Assembly: GCA_023460975.1 (NCBI GenBank)
Contig: JAEWOG010000007.1
Span: forward strand, 1 to 43,703
Direction: 5' to 3'
Origin: Actinomycetes bacterium
Lineage (GTDB): Bacteria; Actinomycetota; Actinomycetes; Propionibacteriales; Nocardioidaceae
Length of the DNA stretch: 43,703 nucleotides
Translations under genes and position numbers: made by a program
The notes under the pieces: model-generated
Seen by the model: only the letters and a program-made list of their open reading frames with translations
What the model was told of the DNA's origin: nothing
Databases searched by the model: none
Shown here: in pieces, positions 33,301 through 43,649 of the stretch
Numbering within the stretch: position 1 is the stretch's first letter
How the letters are laid out: every line of letters begins with the position of its first letter

Positions 33301-34059
33301 GTGTCCCTTCCCGATGCGGATGACCCGTTCGCAGACTTCATCCCCGTACGGCCCTCGCGCTCGGGGGCACTCGTGCGGCGCAGCCCCGGCGGGATGGCCC
33401 ACGCCAAGACCGCCCTGAGCGCGGCGGCCGCTGCCGAACTCCGCGACGAACGAGACCGCCTGGGCTGGCTGGCCGGAGCGGGTCTCGTGGGCATCGAGGT
33501 GCCCCGGGTGCTCGACTTCGTGGACGGTCCTCGCCCGACGCTGGTGACGTCCACCCTGCCCGGCGTGGCCGCCTCATCGGTCCCCGTGGCCCTGCGCGGC
33601 GCCGGGATCGAGGCCCTGCGTGAGGCCATCGGTCGGCTGCACGCCCTGGACCCGGCCACCTGTGGGTACGAGAGCACGCTCGCCGTCACCGTCGCCCGGG
33701 CCTCGCGTGCGGTCGCCGAGGGGACCGTCGACGGCGACGACCTCGACGCCGAGCGCGCCGGACGCTCCCCGCAGAGCCTGCTCGAGGAACTCCTGGCCGG
33801 CCGCGAGCGCGCCGAGTCCGCCCAGGAGCACCACCTGGTGGTGTGCCACGGGGACGCGACGACGGACAACGTCCTCGTCGAGGCAGGCACGGGCGCGTTG
33901 GTCGGGATCGTCGACGTGGGCCGGCTCGGCGTCGCGGACCGTCACCGCGACCTGGCCCTGGCACAACGCGACGGCCTGGACCTGTCCGCGCGCGCCTGGA
34001 CGGCTGATGCAGACCAGTGGCTGTTGCACTACTACCGGCTGCTCGACGAGTTCGCCTGA
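33301..34059 (+). CDS. Aminoglycoside phosphotransferase (APH)-like kinase
   Basis: A 252-residue protein with the APH(3')-type kinase core: Lys36 is the likely ATP-site lysine, HGDATTDN holds the catalytic Asp185 and Asn190, and VDVGRLGVADRHRDLAL holds metal-binding Asp205, with the GRLGVAD motif typical of APH(3') enzymes. It would phosphorylate a small hydroxylated molecule. It may or may not confer aminoglycoside resistance; chromosomal actinobacterial homologues often have unknown substrates, and there is no sign of mobility around it. Transcription appears leaderless. Confidence 0.83.
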   Translation: MSLPDADDPFADFIPVRPSRSGALVRRSPGGMAHAKTALSAAAAAELRDERDRLGWLAGAGLVGIEVPRVLDFVDGPRPTLVTSTLPGVAASSVPVALRGAGIEALREAIGRLHALDPATCGYESTLAVTVARASRAVAEGTVDGDDLDAERAGRSPQSLLEELLAGRERAESAQEHHLVVCHGDATTDNVLVEAGTGALVGIVDVGRLGVADRHRDLALAQRDGLDLSARAWTADADQWLLHYYRLLDEFA

Positions 34060-34107
34060 GGTGTGCCGGCCCAGTGGCACACTGGAGTCACACGGAGGGA
34101 GACGCCC

Positions 34108-34263
34108 ATGACCCAGCCCACGCAGCCCAGCAGCCCCAAGGACTACTCGCGCATGCCCGCGCCCCTCGACCTGACGCGCATCCGGCCGACGCACCCGACC
34201 CGCGCTGACGCCACCGCGGACGCAGTGGCGCAGGCGGAGTTCGTCGAGCGCAGCCAGGGCTGA
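34108..34263 (+). CDS. Small hypothetical protein, 51 residues
   Basis: ATG 34108 is preceded by GGAGGGAG at suitable spacing (about 8 nt). The product is hydrophilic, Pro/Thr/Ala/Arg-rich (MPAPLDLTRIRPTHPTRAD in the middle), with no membrane segment, cysteine or signal. It lies 48 nt after the kinase gene, and converges with meaB 13 nt away. I do not recognise it. The good ribosome-binding site and in-frame G/C third positions support a real gene. Confidence 0.6.
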   Translation: MTQPTQPSSPKDYSRMPAPLDLTRIRPTHPTRADATADAVAQAEFVERSQG

Positions 34264-34276
34264 GCGGCGGCTGGGC

Positions 34277-35278
34277 TCAGGCCTCGTCGAACGCCGCGAG
34301 GATGGCGTCCGCAGCCGCGGGCGCGCTGAGACGCCCTGAGAGCACCTCGTCGCGGATCTCGTCGCGGATCCCCGCCACGCCTGCGGAGCCGGTCAACCGG
34401 TCCAGCAACGCGTCGCGCACCAGCGTCCACGTGAAGTCGAGCTGCTGCTGCGCCCGCTTGGACCGCAGCCCCTCGACGCCGAGGTGCTCGCGGTGTGCCC
34501 CGACCCGTGCCCACACGTCGTCGACGCCCACGCCGGTGAGCCCGGAGCAGGTGATGACGGGCGGAGCCCATTCCTTCGGGCCGCGGACCATCCGCATCGC
34601 GCCTGCCAGCTCGCGCGCCGCTGCACGCGCCTCGGCGGCCCGGTCCACGCCCCCGCCGCCCTCGGCGTCGGCCTTGTTGACCGCGATGACGTCGGCGATC
34701 TCGAGGATGCCCTTCTTGATGCCCTGGAGCTGGTCGCCGGTGCGGGCGAGGGTGAGGAACAGGAACGTGTCGACCATCCCCGCGACCGTGATCTCGGACT
34801 GCCCGACGCCGACGGTCTCGACGAGCACGACGTCGTACCCGGCGCCCTCCAGCACGCTCATCGCCTGCGAGGTCGCGGCCGCCACGCCTCCCAGCGTGCC
34901 CGCCGAGGGCGAGGGCCGGATGAAGGCGTGGGGATCGACCGACAGCGCTGGCATGCGGGTCTTGTCGCCCAGCACCGAACCACCCGTACGGACGCTGGAG
35001 GGGTCGACCGCCAGCACGCCCACCTTCTTGCCCTGGGCCGTGAGGTGGGTGCCGAGCGACTCGATGAAGGTCGACTTCCCCACCCCGGGCACGCCGGAGA
35101 TCCCGACGCGGGCGGCGGGCTCGCCGGACGCGGACTCAGCGAGCCGCGCCAGCAGGTCACGGGCGGCGAGCCGATGGTCGGCGCGCCGCGACTCCACGAG
35201 CGTGATCGCTCGGGAGACCGCGGCGCGCTGAGAGGCTCGGACGCCCTCGTACAGCGCGTCGACGTCGACTGCCGCCAT
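34277..35278 (-). CDS. meaB: Methylmalonyl-CoA mutase-associated GTPase MeaB
   Basis: A 333-residue G3E-family GTPase starting at ATG 35278. It shows the P-loop GVPGVGKST, the switch region (VDPSSVRTGGSVLGDKTRM), VETVGVGQSE and base-recognition NKAD. It guards methylmalonyl-CoA mutase, gating adenosylcobalamin delivery and removing damaged cofactor. It lies 11 nt after mutB and is the third gene of the mutA-mutB-meaB operon. Confidence 0.95.
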   Translation of the reverse strand: MAAVDVDALYEGVRASQRAAVSRAITLVESRRADHRLAARDLLARLAESASGEPAARVGISGVPGVGKSTFIESLGTHLTAQGKKVGVLAVDPSSVRTGGSVLGDKTRMPALSVDPHAFIRPSPSAGTLGGVAAATSQAMSVLEGAGYDVVLVETVGVGQSEITVAGMVDTFLFLTLARTGDQLQGIKKGILEIADVIAVNKADAEGGGGVDRAAEARAAARELAGAMRMVRGPKEWAPPVITCSGLTGVGVDDVWARVGAHREHLGVEGLRSKRAQQQLDFTWTLVRDALLDRLTGSAGVAGIRDEIRDEVLSGRLSAPAAADAILAAFDEA

Positions 35279-35289
35279 CGTCGCTGGGC

Positions 35290-37449
35290 TCAGTCGGTGC
35301 GCAGCTGCGCGAGCAGGTCGAGCGCGGAGTCGGCGATGACCGTGCCGGGCAGGAACACCGCGGCCGCGCCCATCTCCTTCAGCGTGGCGACGTCATCGGG
35401 CGGGATGACCCCGCCGATGACGATCATGATGTCGGGGCGCCCCATGTCCGTCAGCGCCTTCTTCAGCGCCGGCAGCAAGGTGAGGTGACCCGCGGCGAGC
35501 GAGGAGACGCCGACGATGTGCACGTCCGCGTCGATCGCCTGCTGGGCGACCTCCTCGGGCGTGGAGAACAGCGGACCGACGTCGACGGTGAAGCCCATGT
35601 CGGCGAACGCCGACACGACGACCTTCTGGCCGCGGTCGTGGCCGTCCTGACCCATCTTGGCGACCAGGATGCGCGGGCGGCGGCCCTCGGCCTCCTCGAA
35701 GGCGGCAGTCGCCTCGAGGACCTGGTCGAGCTTGGCGTCGCCGGCCTGGGCGGAGGTGTCTCGGTACACCCCGGAGATGGTACGGATGACGGCCTGGTGG
35801 CGGCCGTACACCTTCTCCAGGGCCTCGGAGATCTCACCGACGGTGGCCTTGGCGCGCGCGGCGTCCACGGCCAGCCCGAGCAGGTTGCCGTCCAGGGATC
35901 CCCCGCCGGCTGCCCCGCGCTCAGCCGAGTTCGTCAGCGCCTGCAAGGCGGAGGCGACGTCGTCGGCGTTGCGCTCGGCACGCAACCGCTCGAGCTTGGC
36001 GATCTGGGCCCGGTACACCTCGTCGTTGTCGACCTTGAGGACCTCGAGCGGGTCCTCGTCAGCCAGGCGGTAGGTGTTGACGCCGATGACCTGCTGGGCG
36101 CCGGAGTCGATGCGGGCCTGGGTACGGGCGGCCGCCTCCTCGATGCGCAGCTTGGGGATGCCCTGCTCGATCGCCTTGGCCATGCCACCGGCCGCTTCGG
36201 CCTCCTGGATGTGCGCCCACGCCTTGTTGGCCAGGTCGTGGGTGAGCTTCTCGACGTAGTAGGAACCGGCCCACGGGTCGATGATCTCGGTGGTGCGCGA
36301 CTCCTGCTGGAGCATCAGCTGGGTGTTGCGCGCGATCCGGGCGGAGAAGTCGGTCGGCAGGGCGATGGCCTCGTCGAGCGCGTTGGTGTGCAGCGACTGG
36401 GTGTGCCCCTGGGTGGCTGCCATCGCCTCGATGGCCGTACGTCCCACGTTGTTGAAGACGTCCTGGGCGGTCAGGGACCAGCCCGAGGTCTGCGAGTGGG
36501 TGCGCAGCGAGAGTGACTTGGGGTTAGTCGGGTTGAACTCGCGTACGAGGCGAGCCCACAGCGCACGCGCGGCGCGCATCTTGGCGATCTCCATGTAGAA
36601 GTTCATGCCGATCGCCCAGAAGAAGCTCAGGCGAGGCGCGAACTTGTCGATGTCGATGCCCGCGTCCAGACCGGCGCGGATGTACTCCACGCCGTCGGCC
36701 AGCGTGTACGCCAGCTCGAGGTCCTGGGTCGCCCCGGCCTCCTGGATGTGGTAGCCGGAGATCGAGATCGAGTTGAAGCGCGGCATCTTCTGCGCGGTGT
36801 ACGCGAAGATGTCGGCGATGATCCGCATCGACGGCGCCGGCGGGTAGATGTAGGTGTTGCGGACCATGAACTCCTTGAGGATGTCGTTCTGGATGGTCCC
36901 CGCCAACTGCTCGGGCGCGACGCCCTGCTCCTCGGCGGCGGCGATGTAGAGCGCCAGCACGGGCAGCACCGCACCGTTCATCGTCATTGAGACCGACATC
37001 TGGTCCAGCGGGATGCCGTCGAAGAGCACCCGGGTGTCATAGATCGAGTCGATCGCGACACCGGCCATGCCGACGTCACCGCGCACGCGCGGGTGGTCGG
37101 AGTCGTACCCGCGGTGCGTGGCCAGGTCGAAGGCGACCGAGAGGCCCTTCTGGCCGGCGGCCAGGTTGCGGCGGTAGAAGGCGTTGGACTCCTCGGCGGT
37201 GGAGAAGCCGGCGTACTGGCGCACCGTCCACGGCTGGGTGGAGTACATGGTCGGGTACGGGCCGCGCAGGAACGGGCTCAACCCCGGCCACGTGTCGAGA
37301 GCATCGAGGCCCTCGAGGTGCTCGGGGCCGTACACGCCGAGAATGTCGATGCCCTCGGGGCTGGTCCACGGCTCGCTCGCCGCAGCCCGGGCGGTGCCGC
37401 CCGCCGGGGCGGTCAGCGGAAGGCCGGCGAAACTCTTCGGGATGCTCAT
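35290..37449 (-). CDS. mutB: Methylmalonyl-CoA mutase large (catalytic) subunit
   Basis: A 719-residue subunit starting at ATG 37449. It has an N-terminal TIM barrel (TMYSTQPWTVRQYAGFSTAEE, with the catalytic/substrate Tyr region) and a C-terminal cobalamin-binding domain with the GQDGHDRG motif (His604 is the lower Co ligand), then SSLAAGHL and GGVIPP. It interconverts (R)-methylmalonyl-CoA and succinyl-CoA with MutA, in propionate and branched-chain amino acid catabolism. Its start overlaps the mutA stop (ATGA). Confidence 0.96.
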   Translation of the reverse strand: MSIPKSFAGLPLTAPAGGTARAAASEPWTSPEGIDILGVYGPEHLEGLDALDTWPGLSPFLRGPYPTMYSTQPWTVRQYAGFSTAEESNAFYRRNLAAGQKGLSVAFDLATHRGYDSDHPRVRGDVGMAGVAIDSIYDTRVLFDGIPLDQMSVSMTMNGAVLPVLALYIAAAEEQGVAPEQLAGTIQNDILKEFMVRNTYIYPPAPSMRIIADIFAYTAQKMPRFNSISISGYHIQEAGATQDLELAYTLADGVEYIRAGLDAGIDIDKFAPRLSFFWAIGMNFYMEIAKMRAARALWARLVREFNPTNPKSLSLRTHSQTSGWSLTAQDVFNNVGRTAIEAMAATQGHTQSLHTNALDEAIALPTDFSARIARNTQLMLQQESRTTEIIDPWAGSYYVEKLTHDLANKAWAHIQEAEAAGGMAKAIEQGIPKLRIEEAAARTQARIDSGAQQVIGVNTYRLADEDPLEVLKVDNDEVYRAQIAKLERLRAERNADDVASALQALTNSAERGAAGGGSLDGNLLGLAVDAARAKATVGEISEALEKVYGRHQAVIRTISGVYRDTSAQAGDAKLDQVLEATAAFEEAEGRRPRILVAKMGQDGHDRGQKVVVSAFADMGFTVDVGPLFSTPEEVAQQAIDADVHIVGVSSLAAGHLTLLPALKKALTDMGRPDIMIVIGGVIPPDDVATLKEMGAAAVFLPGTVIADSALDLLAQLRTD

Positions 37450-39212
37450 GCGAGTGCCTCACGGGTGCGGTGGAGGAACGCGAGGGCGTCCAGGCCCATC
37501 GCGCAGGAGTCGTCGACGACGAGGTCGCCGGGCTTGCCAGCAAGGATCAGGTGGGTGACCCCGGCCTCGCGCAGCGCTGCTGCGGCCTCGGCTCCCCACT
37601 CCGCGTACGCGGCGTCGGTGCCGGCCAGGCAGGCGACCTTCTCGCCGTCGTGGGCAGCGAGCAGGTCCGCGACACCGGAGGTCGCGCCCGCGCTGCGCAC
37701 GCTCACGCCGCCGGCCGCGAACAGGTTGGTCGCGAACGTGGCGCGTGCGGTGTGCGCGGCCACGGACCCGAGCGTGGCGAGGAAGACCGCCCCGGAGGCA
37801 GGCTCCTGGCGCAACTCCTCGAACGCCCATGCGTAGGTCACGGCGCCCTGGGCCCAACCCTCGCCCGAGCGCTCGGGGAGCGTCTCGGCCAGGTTCGGGA
37901 ACTCCGAGACACCCGTCACCGGGCGGCTTCGATCGGCGACCTGGGCATCCCGGGTGTCACGGACGGCGTTGACGCGCACCTTCAGCGCAGCGAGCGCGTC
38001 GTCGGAGGTCACCGAGCCCTCGGACTCGATGAGGGTGAACTCCGCCCACCCAGCCACGGCCAGGTCGTCGGTGAGCTTCTCCACCGCGTACGAGCCACCG
38101 GCCGGGTCGCTGACCTTGCCCAGGTGCGACTCGGCGGTGAGCAGCGAGGAGGTGTTGCGCGCGATGCGGCGGGCGAACGCGTCGGAGCGTCCCAGGCGGG
38201 CATCGAACCCAAGGACGGTGACCGCGTCGGCGCCGCCCACCCCGGCCGCGAACGCCGCGACGGTGGTGCGCAGCATGTTCACGTACGGGTCGTAGTGCGT
38301 CATCATGGGCGAGCTGGTGACGGCGTGCTGGTGCTGCGGCACGGCGCTGGAGCCGCTGAGCTCCAGGACGCTCGCCCACAGGCGGCGCGCGGCACGCAGC
38401 TTGGCGATGCTCGGGAACTGCTCGTCGGTGACCGCGTAGCGGAACTCGATGAGCGCGGCGGCCTCGTCGAGGCTGTGGCCGGCGTCGGTGAGCAGGCGCA
38501 GGTAGTGCACACCCACGGCCATGCTCCACCCGAGCTCCTGGGCGTCGGAGGCGCCCCGGTCGTGCAGCACCGAGCCGTCGACCACGACGCCGCGAATGCC
38601 GAGATCCTTGGCGCGCGAGGCGGTGGCGAGGAACTGCTCCTCCGGGGAGCCGGGCGGGCCATCGTGCCCGAACACCTCGGCAGTGACGGGGTCGGCCGAG
38701 AGGTTGTTGCCCGGGTGCGGAGCGTCGGCGCGGGCCGCGAGCGCGTCGGCCAACGCGGCCGACTGGGCCGGGGTGGGACGGCGCAGCACGACGGGTGCGA
38801 GGTCGAGGAAGACACCGGCCAGCGCGGCCTCGAGATCCACATCGCCGTCCAGATCGAGGAAGACCGACGTGGCGCCGTTCTCCAGGTCCGCCAGGACGGC
38901 TTCGTTGAGCGTCTTCGCGTCACCGCCGGCGAGCGGCGTGCGGTTGTCCCAGTCGCCCGTGCGCGTCGGACGGCCGGACGTCGCGAGGCCGTCCAGGTCG
39001 GCGCGCTGGCCGATGGGAGCCACCGAGATCCCGTCGAGCGTGGTGCGGGCGAGCCGCTCCCACACGAGTGAATCGGCGTCGTCGTCACGCAGGCGTCGCG
39101 ACTTGCGCAGTACGTCGGCGGTGGCCTTCTCCCAGTCCGCGACCGTGGCCACGTCGTGTTCGGAGGCGAGAGAGATCCGCTCGGCGGACACCTCGGGCAT
39201 GGGGTCGGTCAT
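37446..39212 (-). CDS. mutA: Methylmalonyl-CoA mutase small subunit
   Basis: A 588-residue subunit. ATG 39212 is chosen because a TATCCT box lies 7 nt upstream, and it begins the conserved region; the frame is open a further 17 codons. It has the mutase barrel fold (HYDPYVNMLRTTVAAF..., RIARNTSSLL) but no DxHxxG motif in the C-terminal domain, as expected for the non-catalytic subunit. It pairs with MutB. Confidence 0.94.
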   Translation of the reverse strand: MTDPMPEVSAERISLASEHDVATVADWEKATADVLRKSRRLRDDDADSLVWERLARTTLDGISVAPIGQRADLDGLATSGRPTRTGDWDNRTPLAGGDAKTLNEAVLADLENGATSVFLDLDGDVDLEAALAGVFLDLAPVVLRRPTPAQSAALADALAARADAPHPGNNLSADPVTAEVFGHDGPPGSPEEQFLATASRAKDLGIRGVVVDGSVLHDRGASDAQELGWSMAVGVHYLRLLTDAGHSLDEAAALIEFRYAVTDEQFPSIAKLRAARRLWASVLELSGSSAVPQHQHAVTSSPMMTHYDPYVNMLRTTVAAFAAGVGGADAVTVLGFDARLGRSDAFARRIARNTSSLLTAESHLGKVSDPAGGSYAVEKLTDDLAVAGWAEFTLIESEGSVTSDDALAALKVRVNAVRDTRDAQVADRSRPVTGVSEFPNLAETLPERSGEGWAQGAVTYAWAFEELRQEPASGAVFLATLGSVAAHTARATFATNLFAAGGVSVRSAGATSGVADLLAAHDGEKVACLAGTDAAYAEWGAEAAAALREAGVTHLILAGKPGDLVVDDSCAMGLDALAFLHRTREALA

Positions 39213-39219
39213 GACTTCG

Positions 39220-39225
39220 AGGATA
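39220..39225 (-). promoter_or_regulatory. Candidate -10 box for leaderless mutA-mutB-meaB transcript
   Basis: On the minus strand TATCCT ends 7 nt before ATG 39212, with no ribosome-binding site. Confidence 0.55.
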
Positions 39226-39317
39226 GATTCGATCCGCTCCCCCGTGCCCGGCAGGCCCGGCATTCGGAAGGTGAACCGCCTTACCCCTCGGCCGCGATGG
39301 CCCGCCGAGGCGGTGCG

Positions 39318-39977
39318 TCAGGCGGTCACGGCGAGCTTGGCGGCGAAGCCCAGGAAGGCCGCACCGACGCTGGCGCTGGCCGCCGCCGCGAGGCGCTTGC
39401 GACGACGGAACCCCTCCGCCAGCCGGGTGCCGGCGAAGATGAGCGCGCTGAGGTAGGTGAAGCTCGCCACCTGACACATCGCCCCGAGCACCAGGAACGA
39501 CAGCCACGGGCGGTCGTACGCAGGGTCGACGAACTGCACGAAGAAGGCGACGAAGAACAGGATCGCCTTCGGGTTGAGCAGGCTCACCAGCAGCGCGCGT
39601 CGGTACGGGTGCTCGCGGGCGGCCCGATCCGCGGCGAGTTCGTCGAGCGCCTCGACGATCGACACCTCGTGCCGGGACCGCCACGCCCGCCACGCGCCGC
39701 GCAGCATCCCGAGCGCGAGGAAGGCCAGGTATCCGGCGCCGGCCCACTTGATGACGTTGAAGAGCACAGGGTTCGCCTTGAGGATCGACGCCACGCCCGC
39801 GGCAGTGAGCACCATCAGGACTGCGTCGCCGGTGAAGACACCCGCCGCCGCCGTGTAGCCCTTGCGCACACCCATCCGCGCTGCGACCGACAGGACGTAC
39901 ATCGAGTTGGGTCCCGGCAACAGGATGATCAGCACGAGGCCAACCACGTACGCGGGAAGGTCGATCACTCCGAACAT
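39318..39977 (-). CDS. leuE: LeuE-type amino acid exporter (LysE/RhtB family)
   Basis: A 219-residue membrane protein. ATG 39977 is preferred because GGGAGG lies 9 nt upstream; an ATG three codons earlier abuts that site. It has about six helices, with LLPGPNSMYVLSVAARMG near the N-terminus, GVFTGDAVLM, and LLNPKAILFFVAFFVQF. The pattern is very close to enterobacterial LeuE, which exports leucine and related hydrophobic amino acids. Its location upstream of the mut genes and opposite sdhC is noteworthy. A strong iron box lies 75-93 nt upstream of its start. Confidence 0.88.
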   Translation of the reverse strand: MFGVIDLPAYVVGLVLIILLPGPNSMYVLSVAARMGVRKGYTAAAGVFTGDAVLMVLTAAGVASILKANPVLFNVIKWAGAGYLAFLALGMLRGAWRAWRSRHEVSIVEALDELAADRAAREHPYRRALLVSLLNPKAILFFVAFFVQFVDPAYDRPWLSFLVLGAMCQVASFTYLSALIFAGTRLAEGFRRRKRLAAAASASVGAAFLGFAAKLAVTA

Positions 39978-40051
39978 GGGCGCCATCCTCCCACCGCGAA
40001 CGGGATCGGACACGCGGATTTCGGACGCTGCAACCAGCGCCGCCACCAGTC

Positions 40052-40070
40052 GTTTGTTAGGCTAACCTAA
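40052..40070. promoter_or_regulatory. Strong DtxR/IdeR-type iron box between leuE and sdhC
   Basis: GTTTGTTAGGCTAACCTAA matches 16/19 of the DtxR/IdeR consensus, including the full TTAGGCTAACCTAA core. It is 84 nt upstream of sdhC and 75 nt upstream of leuE, so it could serve either gene. Confidence 0.75.
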
Positions 40071-40139
40071 GGCCACCCCTACCGGCGGGTAGCGAATACG
40101 TCACAGCCCCCGGCACTCTCTCAGCCTGCTCTCAGGCGG

Positions 40140-40145
40140 TAGCCT
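40140..40145 (+). promoter_or_regulatory. Candidate -10 box for leaderless sdhCAB transcript
   Basis: TAGCCT ends 8 nt before GTG 40154; no ribosome-binding site precedes the codon. Confidence 0.5.
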
Positions 40146-40153
40146 GACCCCTT

Positions 40154-40879
40154 GTGGCAGACACGACGCTCATCAAGGGAGCGCGCGCTTCGCGCTCGAC
40201 CATTGCACTGAAACTCCTGATGGCAGGCTCCGGCCTCATCTTCATCGGTTTCGTACTGACCCACATGTACGGGAACCTGAAGGCGTTCTGGGGACGCGAG
40301 TCCTTCAACGAGTACGCGCACCACCTGCGGGTTTTCGGCGAGCCCATGCTCCCCGAGAACGGCCTGCTGTGGATCATCCGCATCGTCCTTCTCGTCTCCC
40401 TGATCGTGCACGTCGCCTGCGCGGTGACGCTGGCCAAGCGCGCCTCGCGCGCACGCAGCCAGAAGTACGCCGTGAAGAAGAACAAGGCCTCCTCGCTGTC
40501 CTCGCGCACGATGCGCTGGGGTGGGGTGACGCTGCTGGTCTTCATCGTGTGGCACCTCATCAACTTCACCATCGGCAAGGTCAACGTCAACGCGAACCCG
40601 AACCCCGCGGGCGGCGCGGACGGCACCTCCGACCCGTACCTCCTGCTGGTCGACACCTTCGACGTGTGGTGGATGACGCTCATCTACCTCGTCGCGATGC
40701 TCGCGCTCGCCTTCCACCTGCACCACGGCACCTGGTCGGCGTTGCAGACCCTCGGTCTGACCAACTCCGCCCGCTCGCGCACCAACGCGAAGGCCGCCGG
40801 TTGGGTCGTGGCGATCGTCATCGCCGGTGGCTTCTCGCTCGTTCCGCTCGCCGTGCTCACCGGCGTCATCACGAAGTAA
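40154..40879 (+). CDS. sdhC: Succinate dehydrogenase cytochrome b subunit
   Basis: A 241-residue five-helix membrane subunit of the b558 (type B, di-haem) class starting at GTG 40154. Histidines suited to haem ligation lie in LTHMYGNLKAF, IVHVACAV, WHLINFT and FHLHHGTW. It anchors SdhAB to the membrane and passes electrons to menaquinone. The single fused anchor (no sdhD) matches the Bacillus/Corynebacterium type. It is followed by sdhA after 13 nt. Confidence 0.93.
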   Translation: MADTTLIKGARASRSTIALKLLMAGSGLIFIGFVLTHMYGNLKAFWGRESFNEYAHHLRVFGEPMLPENGLLWIIRIVLLVSLIVHVACAVTLAKRASRARSQKYAVKKNKASSLSSRTMRWGGVTLLVFIVWHLINFTIGKVNVNANPNPAGGADGTSDPYLLLVDTFDVWWMTLIYLVAMLALAFHLHHGTWSALQTLGLTNSARSRTNAKAAGWVVAIVIAGGFSLVPLAVLTGVITK

Positions 40880-40892
40880 AGGACGCTGACAC

Positions 40893-42904
<2,012 letters not shown>

Positions 42905-42908
<4 letters not shown>

Positions 42909-43648
42909 ACCTCACCCTCAAGATCTGGCGCCAGCCGGACGCCGCCACCCCGGGCGCGATGCACACCTACCAGCTGGCCGACGTGTCGCCCGACATGTCG
43001 TTCCTGGAGATGCTCGACGTGCTCAACGAGCAGCTCAACGCCCAGGGCGAGGAGCCGATCGCGTTCGACTCCGACTGTCGCGAGGGCATCTGCGGCATGT
43101 GCGGCCTGATGATCAACGGCGAGGCGCACGGCCCGGAGGTCACCACGACCTGCCAGCTGCACATGCGCTCGTTCAGCGACGGCGAGACCATCACCATCGA
43201 GCCGTGGCGCTCCGACGCCTTCCCGGTCGTCAAGGACCTCGTCGTCGACCGCAGCGCCTTCGACCGCATCATCCAGCAGGGCGGCTTCATCTCGGTCAAC
43301 ACCGGATCCGCCCCGGAGGCGCACTCGGTGCCGGTGCCCAAGGACGACGCCGACCGGGCCTTCAACGTCGCGACCTGCATCAGCTGCGGTGCCTGCGTCG
43401 CGGCCTGCCCCAACGGTTCGGCCTCGCTCTTCATGGGCGCCAAGATCACGCACCTCGGCCTCATGCCGCAGGGCCAGCCCGAGCGCGACGAGCGGGTCGT
43501 CAACATGGTCGCCCAGCACGACCACGAGGGCTTCGGAGGCTGCACCAACATCGGTGAGTGCACCGCCGCCTGCCCCAAGGAGATCCCGCTCGACGTGATC
43601 TCGCAGCTCAACAAGGACCTGCGCACGGCCATCAAGCACGGGCACTGA
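42905..43648 (+). CDS. sdhB: Succinate dehydrogenase iron-sulfur subunit
   Basis: A 247-residue subunit starting at GTG 42905, overlapping the sdhA stop (GTGA). Three Fe-S clusters are predicted: [2Fe-2S] by DCREGICGMCG and a later Cys (TTCQLH), and [4Fe-4S]/[3Fe-4S] by CISCGACVAACPN and CTNIGECTAACPKE. It carries electrons from FAD to the SdhC haems. It ends the operon as seen in this window; no terminator is visible before the next possible start. Confidence 0.96.
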
Positions 43649-43649
43649 C

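Noticed and set aside
33301..34059. APH-like gene as an acquired antibiotic-resistance gene
   Set aside because: There is no mobility signature, and codon use and the leaderless promoter match the neighbours. A resident small-molecule kinase is more likely.
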